This document shows, piece by piece, positions 1 through 8,664 of a stretch of DNA of 24,507 nucleotides. Every line of letters starts with the position of its first letter. Position 1 is the stretch's first letter. The notes beneath the pieces are model-generated. The model saw only the letters and a program-made list of their open reading frames with translations. It ran no database searches and was not told the origin of the DNA. The stretch is from assembly GCA_964432595.1 (NCBI GenBank), contig CAYSOF010000047.1, forward strand, positions 1 to 24,507, written 5' to 3'. Made by a program: the position numbers and the translations under genes. The stretch comes from DASYLJ01 sp964432595. Lineage in GTDB: Bacteria; Desulfobacterota; Binatia; DP-6.

Positions 1-111
1 CGTCGCTATGCCGGTGCGTTGAAGGACTTCCTCGGCGTGCTGGGCAAGGCCCGCAAAGGACGTCCGGCACCGGTCGCGTTCCGCAGCCGCGCCATCGAAG
101 ACGCCGTCTGA
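1..111 (+). CDS. C-terminal end of an unidentified protein (partial)
   Basis: Reading frame 1 is open from the window edge to TGA at 109-111 and encodes 36 residues ending in RSRAIEDAV. The stretch is basic (RKGRPAP) and has the codon use of the neighbouring GC-rich genes, so it is probably the tail of a real gene on the plus strand. No domain can be recognised from so short a piece and no function is proposed. The next gene starts 85 bp downstream on the same strand. Confidence 0.5.
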   Translation, partial: RRYAGALKDFLGVLGKARKGRPAPVAFRSRAIEDAV

Positions 112-196
112 GCGCGCGGATCCCCGCGCGCACATCACGTTCGCCGGCGCGCGGTTGCCGAGCGAGGCGCCCGTCGGGTAAGCCCAGCACGGTGAC

Positions 197-2092
197 GTGG
201 CCGACGACGCGGGCCGACCGCGTGCGAACGAACGCGTGACGCCCGATCGCGACCCCGGCGAGGGAGGACGACGCGGCGGGGGCGTCGTGATCGCCGCCCT
301 GGCGCTCGTCGCGGCCGGCTACTTCGCGCTCGGGATCCGCTTGGCCCTGGGGTGGTCGCTCGGCTGGATCGACTCGGGGCTCGTCGTCTACGGCAGCTGG
401 CGCGTCGCGCATGGCGCGCTGCCGTACCGCGACTTCGACCACGTCTACGGCCCATCGCTCTTCTACCTGAACGCGGCGCTGCTGTGGCTCGTCGGCGACG
501 ACCTCGCGACCGTCGTGTGGTCGCTGCTCGCCTTGAAGACGGGCTTCGCCGTCCTCGTGTTCGTGTTGGCGCGCCGGGTCGCCGGCACGCCGATCGCCGC
601 GACGATGACGCTGCTCTTCGTCGTCGTGTGGGGCTCGCCGATGTGGCTCTTCAGCGCGCCGTACGCCCAGCACTATGCCACGGCGTGCGCGCTGGTCGGA
701 CTTCTCGTCGCGAGCCGTGCAGGCGTCTCCCGCCGCCGGACGCTGGCCGCGGCCGGCTTCTGGGTGGGCGTCGCGGCGACGTTCAAGCTGTCGTCCGGAC
801 TGTTCGCGCTGTTCGCGCTCGTGCTGTGGGCGCTCGGCGAGTCGACGGGACGGCCGGGGAGCGCACCGGTCCGCGTCCTTCGCGCCGGCACGATCGGCGC
901 CATGCTGGTTCTCGGCGTCGTCTACGGCCTCGGGAGCCTGCCCACGGCTCCCGGCGCCGTCGCGCTCGCGACGGTGACGGTCGTCCTGCTGCCGTTCGCC
1001 GCGGTCGTCGGTATGGCGCTGCGCGACGAGCTGCGCGCGCCCGGCGATGCGCGGGGCTTGGGCGACGCCGCCGTGGGCGCCGCCGTGGCGGCGCTGCCGT
1101 TGCTCGCCTGGTTGGCGTTCTTCGCGGCTCAGGGCGCCGGCGCTCTCCTGCTGCGGGACCTGTTCGTGCTGCCGCCGACGTTGCACTGGTTCGAGCCCCT
1201 GCACGCGCCGTCGGCGTTCGCGATCTGCGTCGTCGTTGCGATGGTGTCGTCCGCCAGCGGCGCGCGCCTCGCGACGGCGTTGACGGCCGTCACGGCGGTC
1301 GGCGCGGTGCTGCTCCTCATCGCCGGCCGGCCGACGTCGGTCGACTGGAGCACGTACGTCGTCCGCCAGAGCCTCGGCCGGCTCGCGTTCGACGTCGTCG
1401 CCTATCTGCCGATGCTCGCGGTCGCGGTCGCGCTGCCGCAGATGCACCGGCTTTCGTCCGTGGCGCGGCTCTACCTCTGGTTCGCCGCCGCGAGCCTCCT
1501 CTTGCTGCTGCCCGCGGCGGACGTCTGGCACGGGTTCTGGCTCTTGCCGACGGCGCTGCCGCTCGCCGCGGCGTTGGCGGCCGCGCGACCGCACGCGCGA
1601 TGGGCCGTGGCGTTGCTCGGTGTGGCGGCGGTGCCGTTCGTCGTGCAGCTCGTGACCGCGCGCGAGTCCTGGCGGACGTCGACGGCGGTGTTCCCGCGCG
1701 CCAGCGGCATCACGCATCCCGACCCGAAGTTCGACGACGTCGCCGCGCTGGTTCGGCGCCTCGATGCCGAGCCGGCGAAGAGCCAGCCGGTGTTCCTGCT
1801 GACCGCCGAGGCGATGATCTACTTCCTCGCCGGTCGGGAGTCCGCCTTCGAGCGCGAGGAGTATCTGCTGCAGACGCTCGTGCGCGGCGCGACGTCGCCG
1901 CAGACCGTGGCACTCCTCACCGACGACGAGGACCTCGCCCGCCGGTTGGAGACCGAGCGCCCCCTGATCGTGGACGAGCCCGGCCGCTCGGTCCGCGAGC
2001 GGCTCCGTGGATTCCTGCCGAAGACCGCGGCGGTCCTCGATGCGTACCGGACGCGCGAGACGTTCGGCCGGTACGCGATCCTGGAGCGATGA
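197..2092 (+). CDS. GT-C (GT39/PMT-like) polytopic membrane glycosyltransferase
   Basis: A 631-residue integral membrane protein from a GTG start. After a charged N-terminal tail (about 30 residues) come roughly ten or more hydrophobic segments up to about residue 490, then a soluble tail of about 140 residues. The first periplasmic loop carries WIDSGLVVYGSWRV (Asp59) and LPYRDFDHVYGPSLFY, the pattern of GT39-type transferases, in which an acidic residue in this loop takes part in catalysis. The family moves sugars from polyprenyl-phosphate carriers to lipid, glycan or protein acceptors on the outer face of the inner membrane. Donor and acceptor here are unknown. The genes downstream on the same strand encode a PA14 protein and a hydrolase-like lipoprotein, which suggests a surface-glycan role. 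The start is uncertain: an in-frame GTG near residue 30 is also possible. Confidence 0.8.
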   Translation: MADDAGRPRANERVTPDRDPGEGGRRGGGVVIAALALVAAGYFALGIRLALGWSLGWIDSGLVVYGSWRVAHGALPYRDFDHVYGPSLFYLNAALLWLVGDDLATVVWSLLALKTGFAVLVFVLARRVAGTPIAATMTLLFVVVWGSPMWLFSAPYAQHYATACALVGLLVASRAGVSRRRTLAAAGFWVGVAATFKLSSGLFALFALVLWALGESTGRPGSAPVRVLRAGTIGAMLVLGVVYGLGSLPTAPGAVALATVTVVLLPFAAVVGMALRDELRAPGDARGLGDAAVGAAVAALPLLAWLAFFAAQGAGALLLRDLFVLPPTLHWFEPLHAPSAFAICVVVAMVSSASGARLATALTAVTAVGAVLLLIAGRPTSVDWSTYVVRQSLGRLAFDVVAYLPMLAVAVALPQMHRLSSVARLYLWFAAASLLLLLPAADVWHGFWLLPTALPLAAALAAARPHARWAVALLGVAAVPFVVQLVTARESWRTSTAVFPRASGITHPDPKFDDVAALVRRLDAEPAKSQPVFLLTAEAMIYFLAGRESAFEREEYLLQTLVRGATSPQTVALLTDDEDLARRLETERPLIVDEPGRSVRERLRGFLPKTAAVLDAYRTRETFGRYAILER

Positions 2093-2143
2093 CGCGGATT
2101 TCGCTTGCAGTGCGCGGGGCGACGCGGTAACCGCCCAGCCACG

Positions 2144-3421
2144 GTGTCCAGCCCCGCCGCGTCCGATCCCGCTGCCGCCATCCGCGCCCTGTCGGGGGTC
2201 TCGAGCGTGTCCCTGTACGACACCGGAGACGCGGTTCCCGTCGCGCTGGTCGTGGTCGCGCCGGACGCACGTCGCGACCGCGCGCTGCTGCGCGACGAGA
2301 TCGTTCGCGCGGCGGCGGCGGCCGGCCAGCTGGTGCGGCCGGCGGTGTACGACGAGCAGCAGTGGGAGCGCTTCGGCCGGGCCGTGGCGCTCGACGGCCA
2401 GCATCACGTGACGGCGGCGATCGCCCACCACCGGGCGGTGGAGCCGGCGCAGCTCCGGCGGTCGATGGTGCGCATCGTGCGCGACCTCCGCATGGCGCTC
2501 GACGCCCTCTCCGATCCGCAGCCGATCCCGTACCACGTGAAGCTCGACGTCTGCGCGCGTCTCGTGCGCGACGGGATGACCCTGCTGTTCGCGGTGAACG
2601 ATCTGCCGGTCACCGAGGACGCGTCGGCGCTGGCGACGTTCGACCGCCGGTTCTTGACCGACGACGGCTTCGCCGCCCGGCACGCGACGCTCCACCTGCG
2701 ACTCGCCGGTCTCGCCCGCCAGAGCGAGCTGGCCTACTGGGCCACGGCGCGCAACGACGAGCGGTTCGCGGCGGACGCCGAGCTTGGCGAGGCGGCCGAT
2801 TTCCTGCGGCAGCTCGAGCGGCACGTCGAGCGTACGCTCACGTCCGACGCGGAGCGTGCACGTGGCGAGCACCGGAAACGGCTCGCGATGGCGGTCCTCG
2901 GGCCGCTCGTCGGCGTCCTGCTGGTCGGCTATCTGCTGGCGAGCCAGCCGCTGCGGCCGATGGCGAGCCTCGGGGCCATCACCGCGCCGGGCGGAATCGC
3001 CGCGGAATACTTCAGCGGCGACTCGTTCGACCACAAGGTCGTCGAGCGCGCGGACGCGCAGATCGGCGTCGGACCGGGTGCGCCGCCCGACCCGCGCCTC
3101 GGCGCCACGCCGTGGAGCGCGCGCTGGAGCGGCTACATGTTGTTCGACGAGCCCGGTCGCTGGCATCTCTGCGGCCGCGCGGACGAGGGCCAGCGCATCT
3201 ATCTGAACCATCGCCTGGTGGTCGACGACTGGGGGCACGGGGAGCCGCGCACGATGTGCGGAACGGTGAACGTCAGGGCGGGCTGGTATCCCGTGCGGGT
3301 CGAGTACCGTCAGTCGGACGGTCCCGCGACGTTCAGCGTCCTGCGTGGCCCGCCCCGGCGCACCCTCGCCCCGGTACCGGCGTACGCGCTGTGCTGCGGC
3401 AAGCCGGGAGCCACCTCGTAG
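2144..3421 (+). CDS. Membrane-anchored PA14-domain protein with a cytosolic N-terminal region
   Basis: A 425-residue protein from GTG 2144; an in-frame TTG at 2105 would add 13 residues. Residues 1-245 are soluble and rich in helix, one transmembrane segment follows at about 247-267 (VLGPLVGVLLVGYLLAS), and the C-terminus (about 285-410) is a PA14 domain. PA14 is supported by EYFSGDSFDH, WSARWSGYMLFDEPGRW and IYLNHRLVVDDW, matching the family pattern of a sandwich fold that binds glycans at the cell surface. The N-terminal 80 residues look like a degenerate nucleotidyltransferase-type fold followed by a HEPN-like helical bundle, but no catalytic G-S...D-x-D signature is visible, so this is a weak inference. 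It lies 51 bp after the glycosyltransferase gene and 50 bp before a hydrolase-like lipoprotein gene. Confidence 0.75.
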   Translation: MSSPAASDPAAAIRALSGVSSVSLYDTGDAVPVALVVVAPDARRDRALLRDEIVRAAAAAGQLVRPAVYDEQQWERFGRAVALDGQHHVTAAIAHHRAVEPAQLRRSMVRIVRDLRMALDALSDPQPIPYHVKLDVCARLVRDGMTLLFAVNDLPVTEDASALATFDRRFLTDDGFAARHATLHLRLAGLARQSELAYWATARNDERFAADAELGEAADFLRQLERHVERTLTSDAERARGEHRKRLAMAVLGPLVGVLLVGYLLASQPLRPMASLGAITAPGGIAAEYFSGDSFDHKVVERADAQIGVGPGAPPDPRLGATPWSARWSGYMLFDEPGRWHLCGRADEGQRIYLNHRLVVDDWGHGEPRTMCGTVNVRAGWYPVRVEYRQSDGPATFSVLRGPPRRTLAPVPAYALCCGKPGATS

Positions 3422-3471
3422 CGGGAAAATTCGGGAGTGCCCCCGGGCCGTCTTCCAGGTACGATCGCACC

Positions 3472-4560
3472 GTGCGGCGGACGGCGGCCCTTCTGGTCTT
3501 CCTCGCGGCGTGTGCGGGCTCCGGCGGCATCCGGGCCCAGCAGATCCCCGAAACGCCGCAAACGACACGGCCGTTTCGCATGGGCTTCACGACGGAACCC
3601 GGCGGACCGACGGGCGGCGAGAAGCTACCGCCGAAGCCGACGGTCCGTTTCGTCCGCGCGAACGCCGACTTCCTCGTCGTGCACCGCGACGGCCCACGCG
3701 TTCCCTGGCTCGATCTCGCCGCCGGCCGCACCCGACGCTTCTCGCGTCGGCTCGCGAAGCAACGCGCGCGGCTCGGCACGGGGTATCCGCTCTTCCTGGT
3801 CATCACGCCGCTCAACATCTTCCGCAACGGCATCGGCGGCGAGTGGCCCGACGAGCTGGGGCAGCCCTGTGTCTCGAATCCGCAGCTGCAGACGGCGTTC
3901 AAGACCTATGCGCGCATCGCCGTCGAATCGATGCAGCCCGACTACCTGGCGCTCGGCGCGGAGGTGAACATCTACGCGCTGACCCCACCGGACGAGTGCC
4001 CGGACGACTTCGACGCGTACGTCGCGCTCTACAAGGAGACGTATCACCTCGTGAAGGCGCTCCGCCCGGACCTGCCGGTGTTCGTCACCTTCCAGCTCGA
4101 CTTCATGCACATCGCGCAGCAGCAGATGTTCCCGCTGCGCTTCCTTCCCGAGCTCGACCGGCTGGCGCTGTCGTTCTACCCTGGCGGCGACTTGACGCAG
4201 ATGAGGCCCGACCAAATTCCGCCGGACTACATCTCGTGGGCGCGCGTCTCGACCGATCTCCCGCTCGTCATCTCCGAAACCGGCTACGGGACGGTGTCCG
4301 CGGGCGGCGCGGTCGGGTCGACCGATCTGCAGATCGACTACGTCGCCTGGCTGCTGGACCAGGCGTCGCGCGAGGAGGCCGAGTTCGTCACCTGGTTCTT
4401 CTCGACCGATCCGCGGTACGTCGAGGTCCCGCCCGGGCTCGACTTCATCAACTCCTTCCGGTCGATGGGCCTCGCGACGCCGCGCTTCCGGCCGAAGCCT
4501 GCGCTCGAGATCTGGCGCATGTATCTGGGTCTGCCGATCGTGGAGCCCGACGGTACTTGA
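3472..4560 (+). CDS. Lipoprotein with a glycoside-hydrolase clan A-like TIM barrel
   Basis: A 362-residue protein from GTG 3472. The N-terminus VRRTAALLVFLAAC is a lipoprotein signal with the lipobox LAAC, so Cys14 should be lipid-modified. The rest resembles a (beta/alpha)8 glycoside hydrolase of clan GH-A: YLALGAEVN supplies Glu164 at the acid/base position (the usual Asn before it is Ala), and LVISETGYG supplies Glu269 at the nucleophile position, 105 residues later, as expected for strands 4 and 7. WFFSTDPRY fits the strand-8 Trp region. The exact GH family cannot be fixed by eye; GH53-like or an unclassified relative is plausible. As third gene of the locus it could trim or remodel a glycan made with the upstream transferase. 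Confidence 0.7.
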   Translation: MRRTAALLVFLAACAGSGGIRAQQIPETPQTTRPFRMGFTTEPGGPTGGEKLPPKPTVRFVRANADFLVVHRDGPRVPWLDLAAGRTRRFSRRLAKQRARLGTGYPLFLVITPLNIFRNGIGGEWPDELGQPCVSNPQLQTAFKTYARIAVESMQPDYLALGAEVNIYALTPPDECPDDFDAYVALYKETYHLVKALRPDLPVFVTFQLDFMHIAQQQMFPLRFLPELDRLALSFYPGGDLTQMRPDQIPPDYISWARVSTDLPLVISETGYGTVSAGGAVGSTDLQIDYVAWLLDQASREEAEFVTWFFSTDPRYVEVPPGLDFINSFRSMGLATPRFRPKPALEIWRMYLGLPIVEPDGT

Positions 4561-4593
4561 CGCCACCTCGTCCCGGCTTGTACGCGCGGACGC

Positions 4594-4836
4594 ATGACAA
4601 CGTTGCACGCGGGTCGGTTTGCCAAGTTCTCCGAGTACTACCCGACGAAGTCGGAGAGCGGTCGGGTCGTCTACGTCGATCCCTCGGCCGTCGTCGCGGT
4701 GGGTGAGGGCGGCGACAACCACGAGCGTACCGGCCGCACGACGTGGCTCGAAGTGCGCAGCGGGCCGAGCGGACGCATCTACGTGCTCGAGCCGATCGCC
4801 ACGGTCCTCGAGGTGCTCGCGTCGGCGGGCTCCTAG
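4594..4836 (+). CDS. Small protein of unknown function (80 aa)
   Basis: An ATG-started, 80-residue frame 33 bp after the hydrolase-like gene. The sequence has the pattern of a small beta-rich protein: YVDPSAVVAV, then TTWLEVRSGPSGRIYVLEPI, then an amphipathic end TVLEVLASAG. The order 'N/D-P-x-x-I/V', a strand with Gly turn, then V-x-E-x-x-x-x-V-L recalls FlbD-like small proteins, but the likeness is weak and no flagellar genes are nearby. Codon use is typical of the surroundings. No strong ribosome binding site is seen; translation may depend on the upstream gene. Function unknown. Confidence 0.55.
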   Translation: MTTLHAGRFAKFSEYYPTKSESGRVVYVDPSAVVAVGEGGDNHERTGRTTWLEVRSGPSGRIYVLEPIATVLEVLASAGS

Positions 4837-4840
4837 CCGA

Positions 4841-5908
4841 TCAGATCACGAGCGGCGTCGAGCGTCCGTTCGGATAGGCCGACGACGCGAAGCTCCAGCT
4901 CTCGATCGCGTAGCGGAAGTTCGGCATGTCCTCGTCGGCGGCCGTGCGATGGACCGCCAGCTCGTCGAAGAGCAGGACGTCGCCGTCGAAGAACTCCGGC
5001 CGCCACGGCTTCACCCCCGGGAAGGCGGCCGCGACGGTGTTGGGCGCCACGGTCCAGTCGAAGTGGCAGCCCTCCTCGCCGAGCGGCAGGATGCGCTCGA
5101 TCCGGCGCGGCATGATGTCCATGCCCGGCGCATCGCGCCCGCAGCGCGTGAGCGCGTACCAGCAGTTCACGGTCCGGATGCCGTCGCCGAGGAACGCGCC
5201 GTCCTGATGCCAGTCCGCGACCCGCATGCGCGGCTCGCTCGCGTGCACGCGGAAGAGGGTGCACTTCTCGGCGGCGAGCGACGGCCGCTCGCCGAAGAAG
5301 CCGGTGAGCAATCGATCGAGCCCGACGGTGCGCATCACCTCGAAGAGCTCGAACGACGCGCGCGGCGAGTCGGCGGTGAGCACGGCGTTCGCCTGGCGGC
5401 GCCAGTCGCGGGCGAAGTCGGGGTCCTTGATGTGGTCGAGCGGGTCGAACCAGCGCGCGGTCTCCGGCGTGGCGTTGCCGGCGACCGTGGCGTCGTAGGC
5501 GTCGAACGAACGGTCGATGGCGTGCCGCAGGCGGGCCGTGAGTGCCGCCGGCACGAGGCCGCGCACCCACACGCAGCCGTGACGCAGGATGCCTTCACGC
5601 AGGGTCGCTGGCGTCAGGCGGTCGGGGGTCAGGAACGACGGTTCGCCGACGGTGGCTGGCGCGACCGCGGGTCCGACCGGGGCGGGCCGCGGCGAGCGAT
5701 CGAGCTGCTCGAACGCCGACCGGCGGAGGCGCACGAGCCGGCTCTCGAGCGCGGCGTCCGGACGCAGGCGATTGGCGTCGCTCAGGACGTCGATGGCGTC
5801 GAGCAGCCGGCCCTGCTCGACGAGTGCGTTGCCCTGCGCCAGGACGCGATCGGCCTCGTCGCCGGGCCGCTCGCGGGGGCGCCGGAACGCGGAGAGCAGC
5901 CCTCGCAT
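4841..5908 (-). CDS. Phytanoyl-CoA dioxygenase (PhyH)-family Fe(II)/2-oxoglutarate oxygenase
   Basis: A 355-residue protein on the minus strand. Residues about 18-70 form a single TPR-like helical pair (VLAQGNALVEQGRLLDAIDV). The oxygenase domain follows from about 90. The iron facial triad is visible: ADWHQDGAF gives His234 and Asp236, and FDELAVHRTAADED gives His320; Arg332 in NFRYAIESW is placed to bind the 2-oxoglutarate carboxylate. FFGERPS and KCTLFRVHASEPR are typical of PhyH-type enzymes acting on small molecules. The family hydroxylates unactivated carbons; the substrate cannot be read from the sequence. Its stop lies 4 bp from the stop of the small gene on the other strand. It is probably co-transcribed with the secreted protein gene upstream (66 bp gap). 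Confidence 0.82.
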   Translation of the reverse strand: MRGLLSAFRRPRERPGDEADRVLAQGNALVEQGRLLDAIDVLSDANRLRPDAALESRLVRLRRSAFEQLDRSPRPAPVGPAVAPATVGEPSFLTPDRLTPATLREGILRHGCVWVRGLVPAALTARLRHAIDRSFDAYDATVAGNATPETARWFDPLDHIKDPDFARDWRRQANAVLTADSPRASFELFEVMRTVGLDRLLTGFFGERPSLAAEKCTLFRVHASEPRMRVADWHQDGAFLGDGIRTVNCWYALTRCGRDAPGMDIMPRRIERILPLGEEGCHFDWTVAPNTVAAAFPGVKPWRPEFFDGDVLLFDELAVHRTAADEDMPNFRYAIESWSFASSAYPNGRSTPLVI

Positions 5909-5974
5909 CCCCTCGGTCTTCCCCCGTGCCGCAGGCCCGCGTCAAGATCGAACCGCGCGCTGGTCTCACGCCGG

Positions 5975-6940
5975 CTACCGCGTCGCGAGCACCTCGAACC
6001 CGTCGAGGTCGCTGGCGAGCGTCTCGCCGGTGACCGGATCGAGCAGCCGGCAGCCGATCTGCCAGTCGCCGAGGATGGTCGTGGGACCGACGCTGAAGAG
6101 CGGCATTGCCGGAAAGACGTGTTCGGCGCCGGCGCCGATCACGGTGCCGCCGTCGGCCCCGAGATTGATGGCCGAGATCAGCATCGCGTCGGCGCGCTCG
6201 ATCCATATCTTCACTTCGATCGGGCGATCGATCGCCGACCCGTTGCCGATCAGGAGCCCGACCTCGACGGTCTCGAACGGCGCGAAGTCCCTGGCGCTGA
6301 TCGACGTGTCGCAGCGCAGCCCGTCGTCCTCGGTGAGCCGGACGTCGCCGAACGGCGTGAACGTGTCGAACACGGAGGTGACGATGATGCCCACCGCGTT
6401 GGCGCGTCCGGTGAGCGGGTCGTAGGGGGCGCCCGGGACGATCGTGCAGCTCGCGCCCGACGTGCAGAAGAGGGGGAAGTCGAACCCCATGAACGGGAAG
6501 ATCTCGAAGCCCGCGAGGGCGGTCGAGCTGGCCGTCTGATCGACGGGCACCTGGCCGAGCACCGTGTCGAGAACGCCGGTGGCCGCGGCCGACGTGACGA
6601 CGCCGGTCGCGACGTCGATCGTGATCACGTAGTCGCTGAACGACCCGGGGACGGTCGAGACCGCGCCGTTGAAGAAGTCGTCGATGAACGCCGCGGTCGC
6701 CGAGCCCGCGACGGTGATGGTCGCCGTGGTGCCGTCGGACGTGAACGTCGCCGGAATCGGCAGCGAGTACGCGGCCCCGATCGCCGCGTAGTCGTGCAGC
6801 TCCTGGTCCACCTCGACGCGGATCTGCCGCGTGGTCGGATCGGCGAGGTTCAGTGGCGGCGCGGCGGCCGCGCACGTCGCCAGTCCGACGAGCAGCAAGC
6901 CGCCGGCGCTGGACGCCAGCCTCGGGGTCATCGCGCGCAT
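5975..6940 (-). CDS. Secreted protein of unknown function
   Basis: A 321-residue protein. The ATG at 6938-6940 is chosen over longer in-frame options because AGGAGGT sits 6 bases upstream and the sequence then reads as a signal peptide (MRAMTPRLASSAGGLLLVGLATCAAAAPP), probably cut near AAA/PP. The mature part is rich in Thr, Ala, Asp and Gly and in beta-strand patterns, with one short Cys pair (FCTSGASC) and a C-terminal segment (VEVGLLIGNGSAIDRPIEVK, then LLDPVTGETL) that looks like an immunoglobulin-like surface domain. No catalytic motif is seen. LATC resembles a lipobox but Thr at -1 is not canonical. It is likely exported to the periplasm or cell surface; role unknown. Confidence 0.7.
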   Translation of the reverse strand: MRAMTPRLASSAGGLLLVGLATCAAAAPPLNLADPTTRQIRVEVDQELHDYAAIGAAYSLPIPATFTSDGTTATITVAGSATAAFIDDFFNGAVSTVPGSFSDYVITIDVATGVVTSAAATGVLDTVLGQVPVDQTASSTALAGFEIFPFMGFDFPLFCTSGASCTIVPGAPYDPLTGRANAVGIIVTSVFDTFTPFGDVRLTEDDGLRCDTSISARDFAPFETVEVGLLIGNGSAIDRPIEVKIWIERADAMLISAINLGADGGTVIGAGAEHVFPAMPLFSVGPTTILGDWQIGCRLLDPVTGETLASDLDGFEVLATR

Positions 6941-6946
6941 GTCGTC

Positions 6947-6953
6947 ACCTCCT
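6947..6953 (-). promoter_or_regulatory. Strong Shine-Dalgarno site (AGGAGGT) for the 5975-6940 gene
   Basis: The plus-strand ACCTCCT reads AGGAGGT on the minus strand, 6 bases before the ATG at 6940. It is a near-perfect anti-16S match and decides the start of the secreted protein. Confidence 0.75.
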
Positions 6954-7085
6954 GCGAGCGCGCGCGCCGGCGTACCGGCGTCGCGGTTGATCGACCCGGG
7001 TAGCAGAGGCGAGCAATCCCACGGCGGTGCGGCGGCGGTCAATAGAGGTTGCACGTGGACGGGCGGGTGTGGTCTCAGTGCCGGC

Positions 7086-8660
7086 GTGCGACGCGAGCAC
7101 GTGGCCGACGCGCTGGCGTTGCTCGCCGTGATCGTCGCGGCCGTGCTGTTGCGGGCATGGCACTACGGGGAGCCGAGCTTGTGGTGGGACGAGCTCGTGG
7201 AGGTGATCACCGCGAGCCGCGCGCTGCCGGACGTCGTTCGCGAGGTGCGTCTCGGCATCCCGCCCGGATTCGGCAACACGGGGGCGATGCCGCTCGACTA
7301 CATCCTGCTGCATTTCCATCTCGCGCTGGTGCCGATGCCCGCCCCCGAGCACCTCGAGGCGTACCTCCGGTTTCCCGCGCTGGTCTGGAGCGTCGCGGCG
7401 GTCGCGGCCACGTGGGCCTTCTGCCGGCGCACCTTCGATCGCTCCGTCGCGTTCGTGGCGGCGCTCTGGCTCGGACTGTCCGTGGCGCACGCGTTGTACG
7501 CGGCCGAGGTGCGCTTCTACTCGCTGATGACCTTGATGACCGTGCTGCAGCTCTGGGCGTTCGCCGCCGTCGTGGCGCGCCCGACCGCACGCTCGTGGGC
7601 GGTCTATGCGTTGGTGAACGTCCTCTATCTCCTGACGGGTCTCTTCGGCGCGTTCGCCCTCGTGTGGCAGTACCTCGTCTTCCTGGGGCGCGCGCTGCGC
7701 CGTTGGGAGCGTCGCCAGGTGGTGGCGCTCGTCGCGACGGGGCTGATCGCCGCGAGCATCCCCGTGCTGTGGTGGGGGCCGAACACGCTGCTGGTGCAGG
7801 CGGACCGCACCGGGGGCGCCGCGTTCTCGCCTACCGTCGTGGCCCGTTCCGCTGCCGACTTCTTCACACAGAAGACGCCCGGGCTGGAGCTGGCGTTCGC
7901 GATCGCGATTCCCGCGATGCTGCTCTGGGCACGGCGGCGGTCGCCCGCGACGTTCGCCGTGGCGATGTACCTCGCGCTCAGTTGCCTCGCGATCCCCGTG
8001 ATCGCGTTCTTCGTCCGCTCGAAGCAGTACTACTTTCACCCGCGCCACGCGCTCTTCATGCTGCCGCTGGTCGGGATCGTGACCGCCGTCGGCGGGATGG
8101 CGGTGCTCCGCCGCCTGTTCCACGAGCGAGTCGCATTCCGGGTCGCCTGCGCGATCGTCCTCGCCGCGCAGGTGCCGACGGTGTGGCAGTTCCTGCGCAC
8201 GCCGATGACGTTCTACGCGCAGACGAAGACGATGAACGACTGGAAGCGCGTGATGGAGCGCATCGCGCCGACGGCGCGCGCACTGCCCGCCGACGGGAAG
8301 ATCGCCGTCATCGCCGAGCGCGTCTCGCCGACGAACGCGATCGGCTGGCACTACCTGCGCTGGTGGGGGCTGCACCCGCACGTCACGTTCTGGGGCTACT
8401 CGGGCGACTGGGGGACGCTCGTGCGCGGCGTCGCCGCTTCGGGTGGGACGCCGAGCAACACCGCGCTCGCGCTGCGCGTTCCGGTCGGGCTCACGGAGGA
8501 CTTCCGCCGGCTGCTCGGCATCGACCCGCCCGTGCCGACGTGGCCGCCGCGAGTCGACGGCTGGGCGCTGGTCGCGTTCCGGCCGTTTCCGCCCGACGTC
8601 GCCGCTGCGGGGTGGGGCGTCGACACGCTCGACGGCATCGAGCTGGCGACGCCTCCGTGA
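7086..8660 (+). CDS. GT-C (GT39-like) polytopic membrane glycosyltransferase
   Basis: A 524-residue membrane protein from GTG 7086; GTG 7101 is also possible. The first membrane segment is ALALLAVIVAAVLL, followed at once by GEPSLWWDELVEV, with Asp35-Glu36 in the loop-1 position of GT39/ArnT-like transferases. Further hydrophobic segments continue to about residue 370, with FYSLMTLMTVLQLW matching the family's 'Y-x-L' segment. The tail from about 375 is soluble. These enzymes use polyprenyl-phosphate sugars as donors on the periplasmic face. It differs clearly from the transferase at 197-2092, which has an ID rather than WWDE loop, so the two are not recent duplicates. It is transcribed divergently from the secreted protein gene (145 bp between starts). 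Confidence 0.8.
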   Translation: MRREHVADALALLAVIVAAVLLRAWHYGEPSLWWDELVEVITASRALPDVVREVRLGIPPGFGNTGAMPLDYILLHFHLALVPMPAPEHLEAYLRFPALVWSVAAVAATWAFCRRTFDRSVAFVAALWLGLSVAHALYAAEVRFYSLMTLMTVLQLWAFAAVVARPTARSWAVYALVNVLYLLTGLFGAFALVWQYLVFLGRALRRWERRQVVALVATGLIAASIPVLWWGPNTLLVQADRTGGAAFSPTVVARSAADFFTQKTPGLELAFAIAIPAMLLWARRRSPATFAVAMYLALSCLAIPVIAFFVRSKQYYFHPRHALFMLPLVGIVTAVGGMAVLRRLFHERVAFRVACAIVLAAQVPTVWQFLRTPMTFYAQTKTMNDWKRVMERIAPTARALPADGKIAVIAERVSPTNAIGWHYLRWWGLHPHVTFWGYSGDWGTLVRGVAASGGTPSNTALALRVPVGLTEDFRRLLGIDPPVPTWPPRVDGWALVAFRPFPPDVAAAGWGVDTLDGIELATPP

Positions 8661-8664
8661 CGGC

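Noticed and set aside
4619..7003. 794-residue open frame on the plus strand
   Set aside because: It is antisense to the PhyH-family oxygenase and the secreted protein; low-complexity Arg/Glu/Val sequence.
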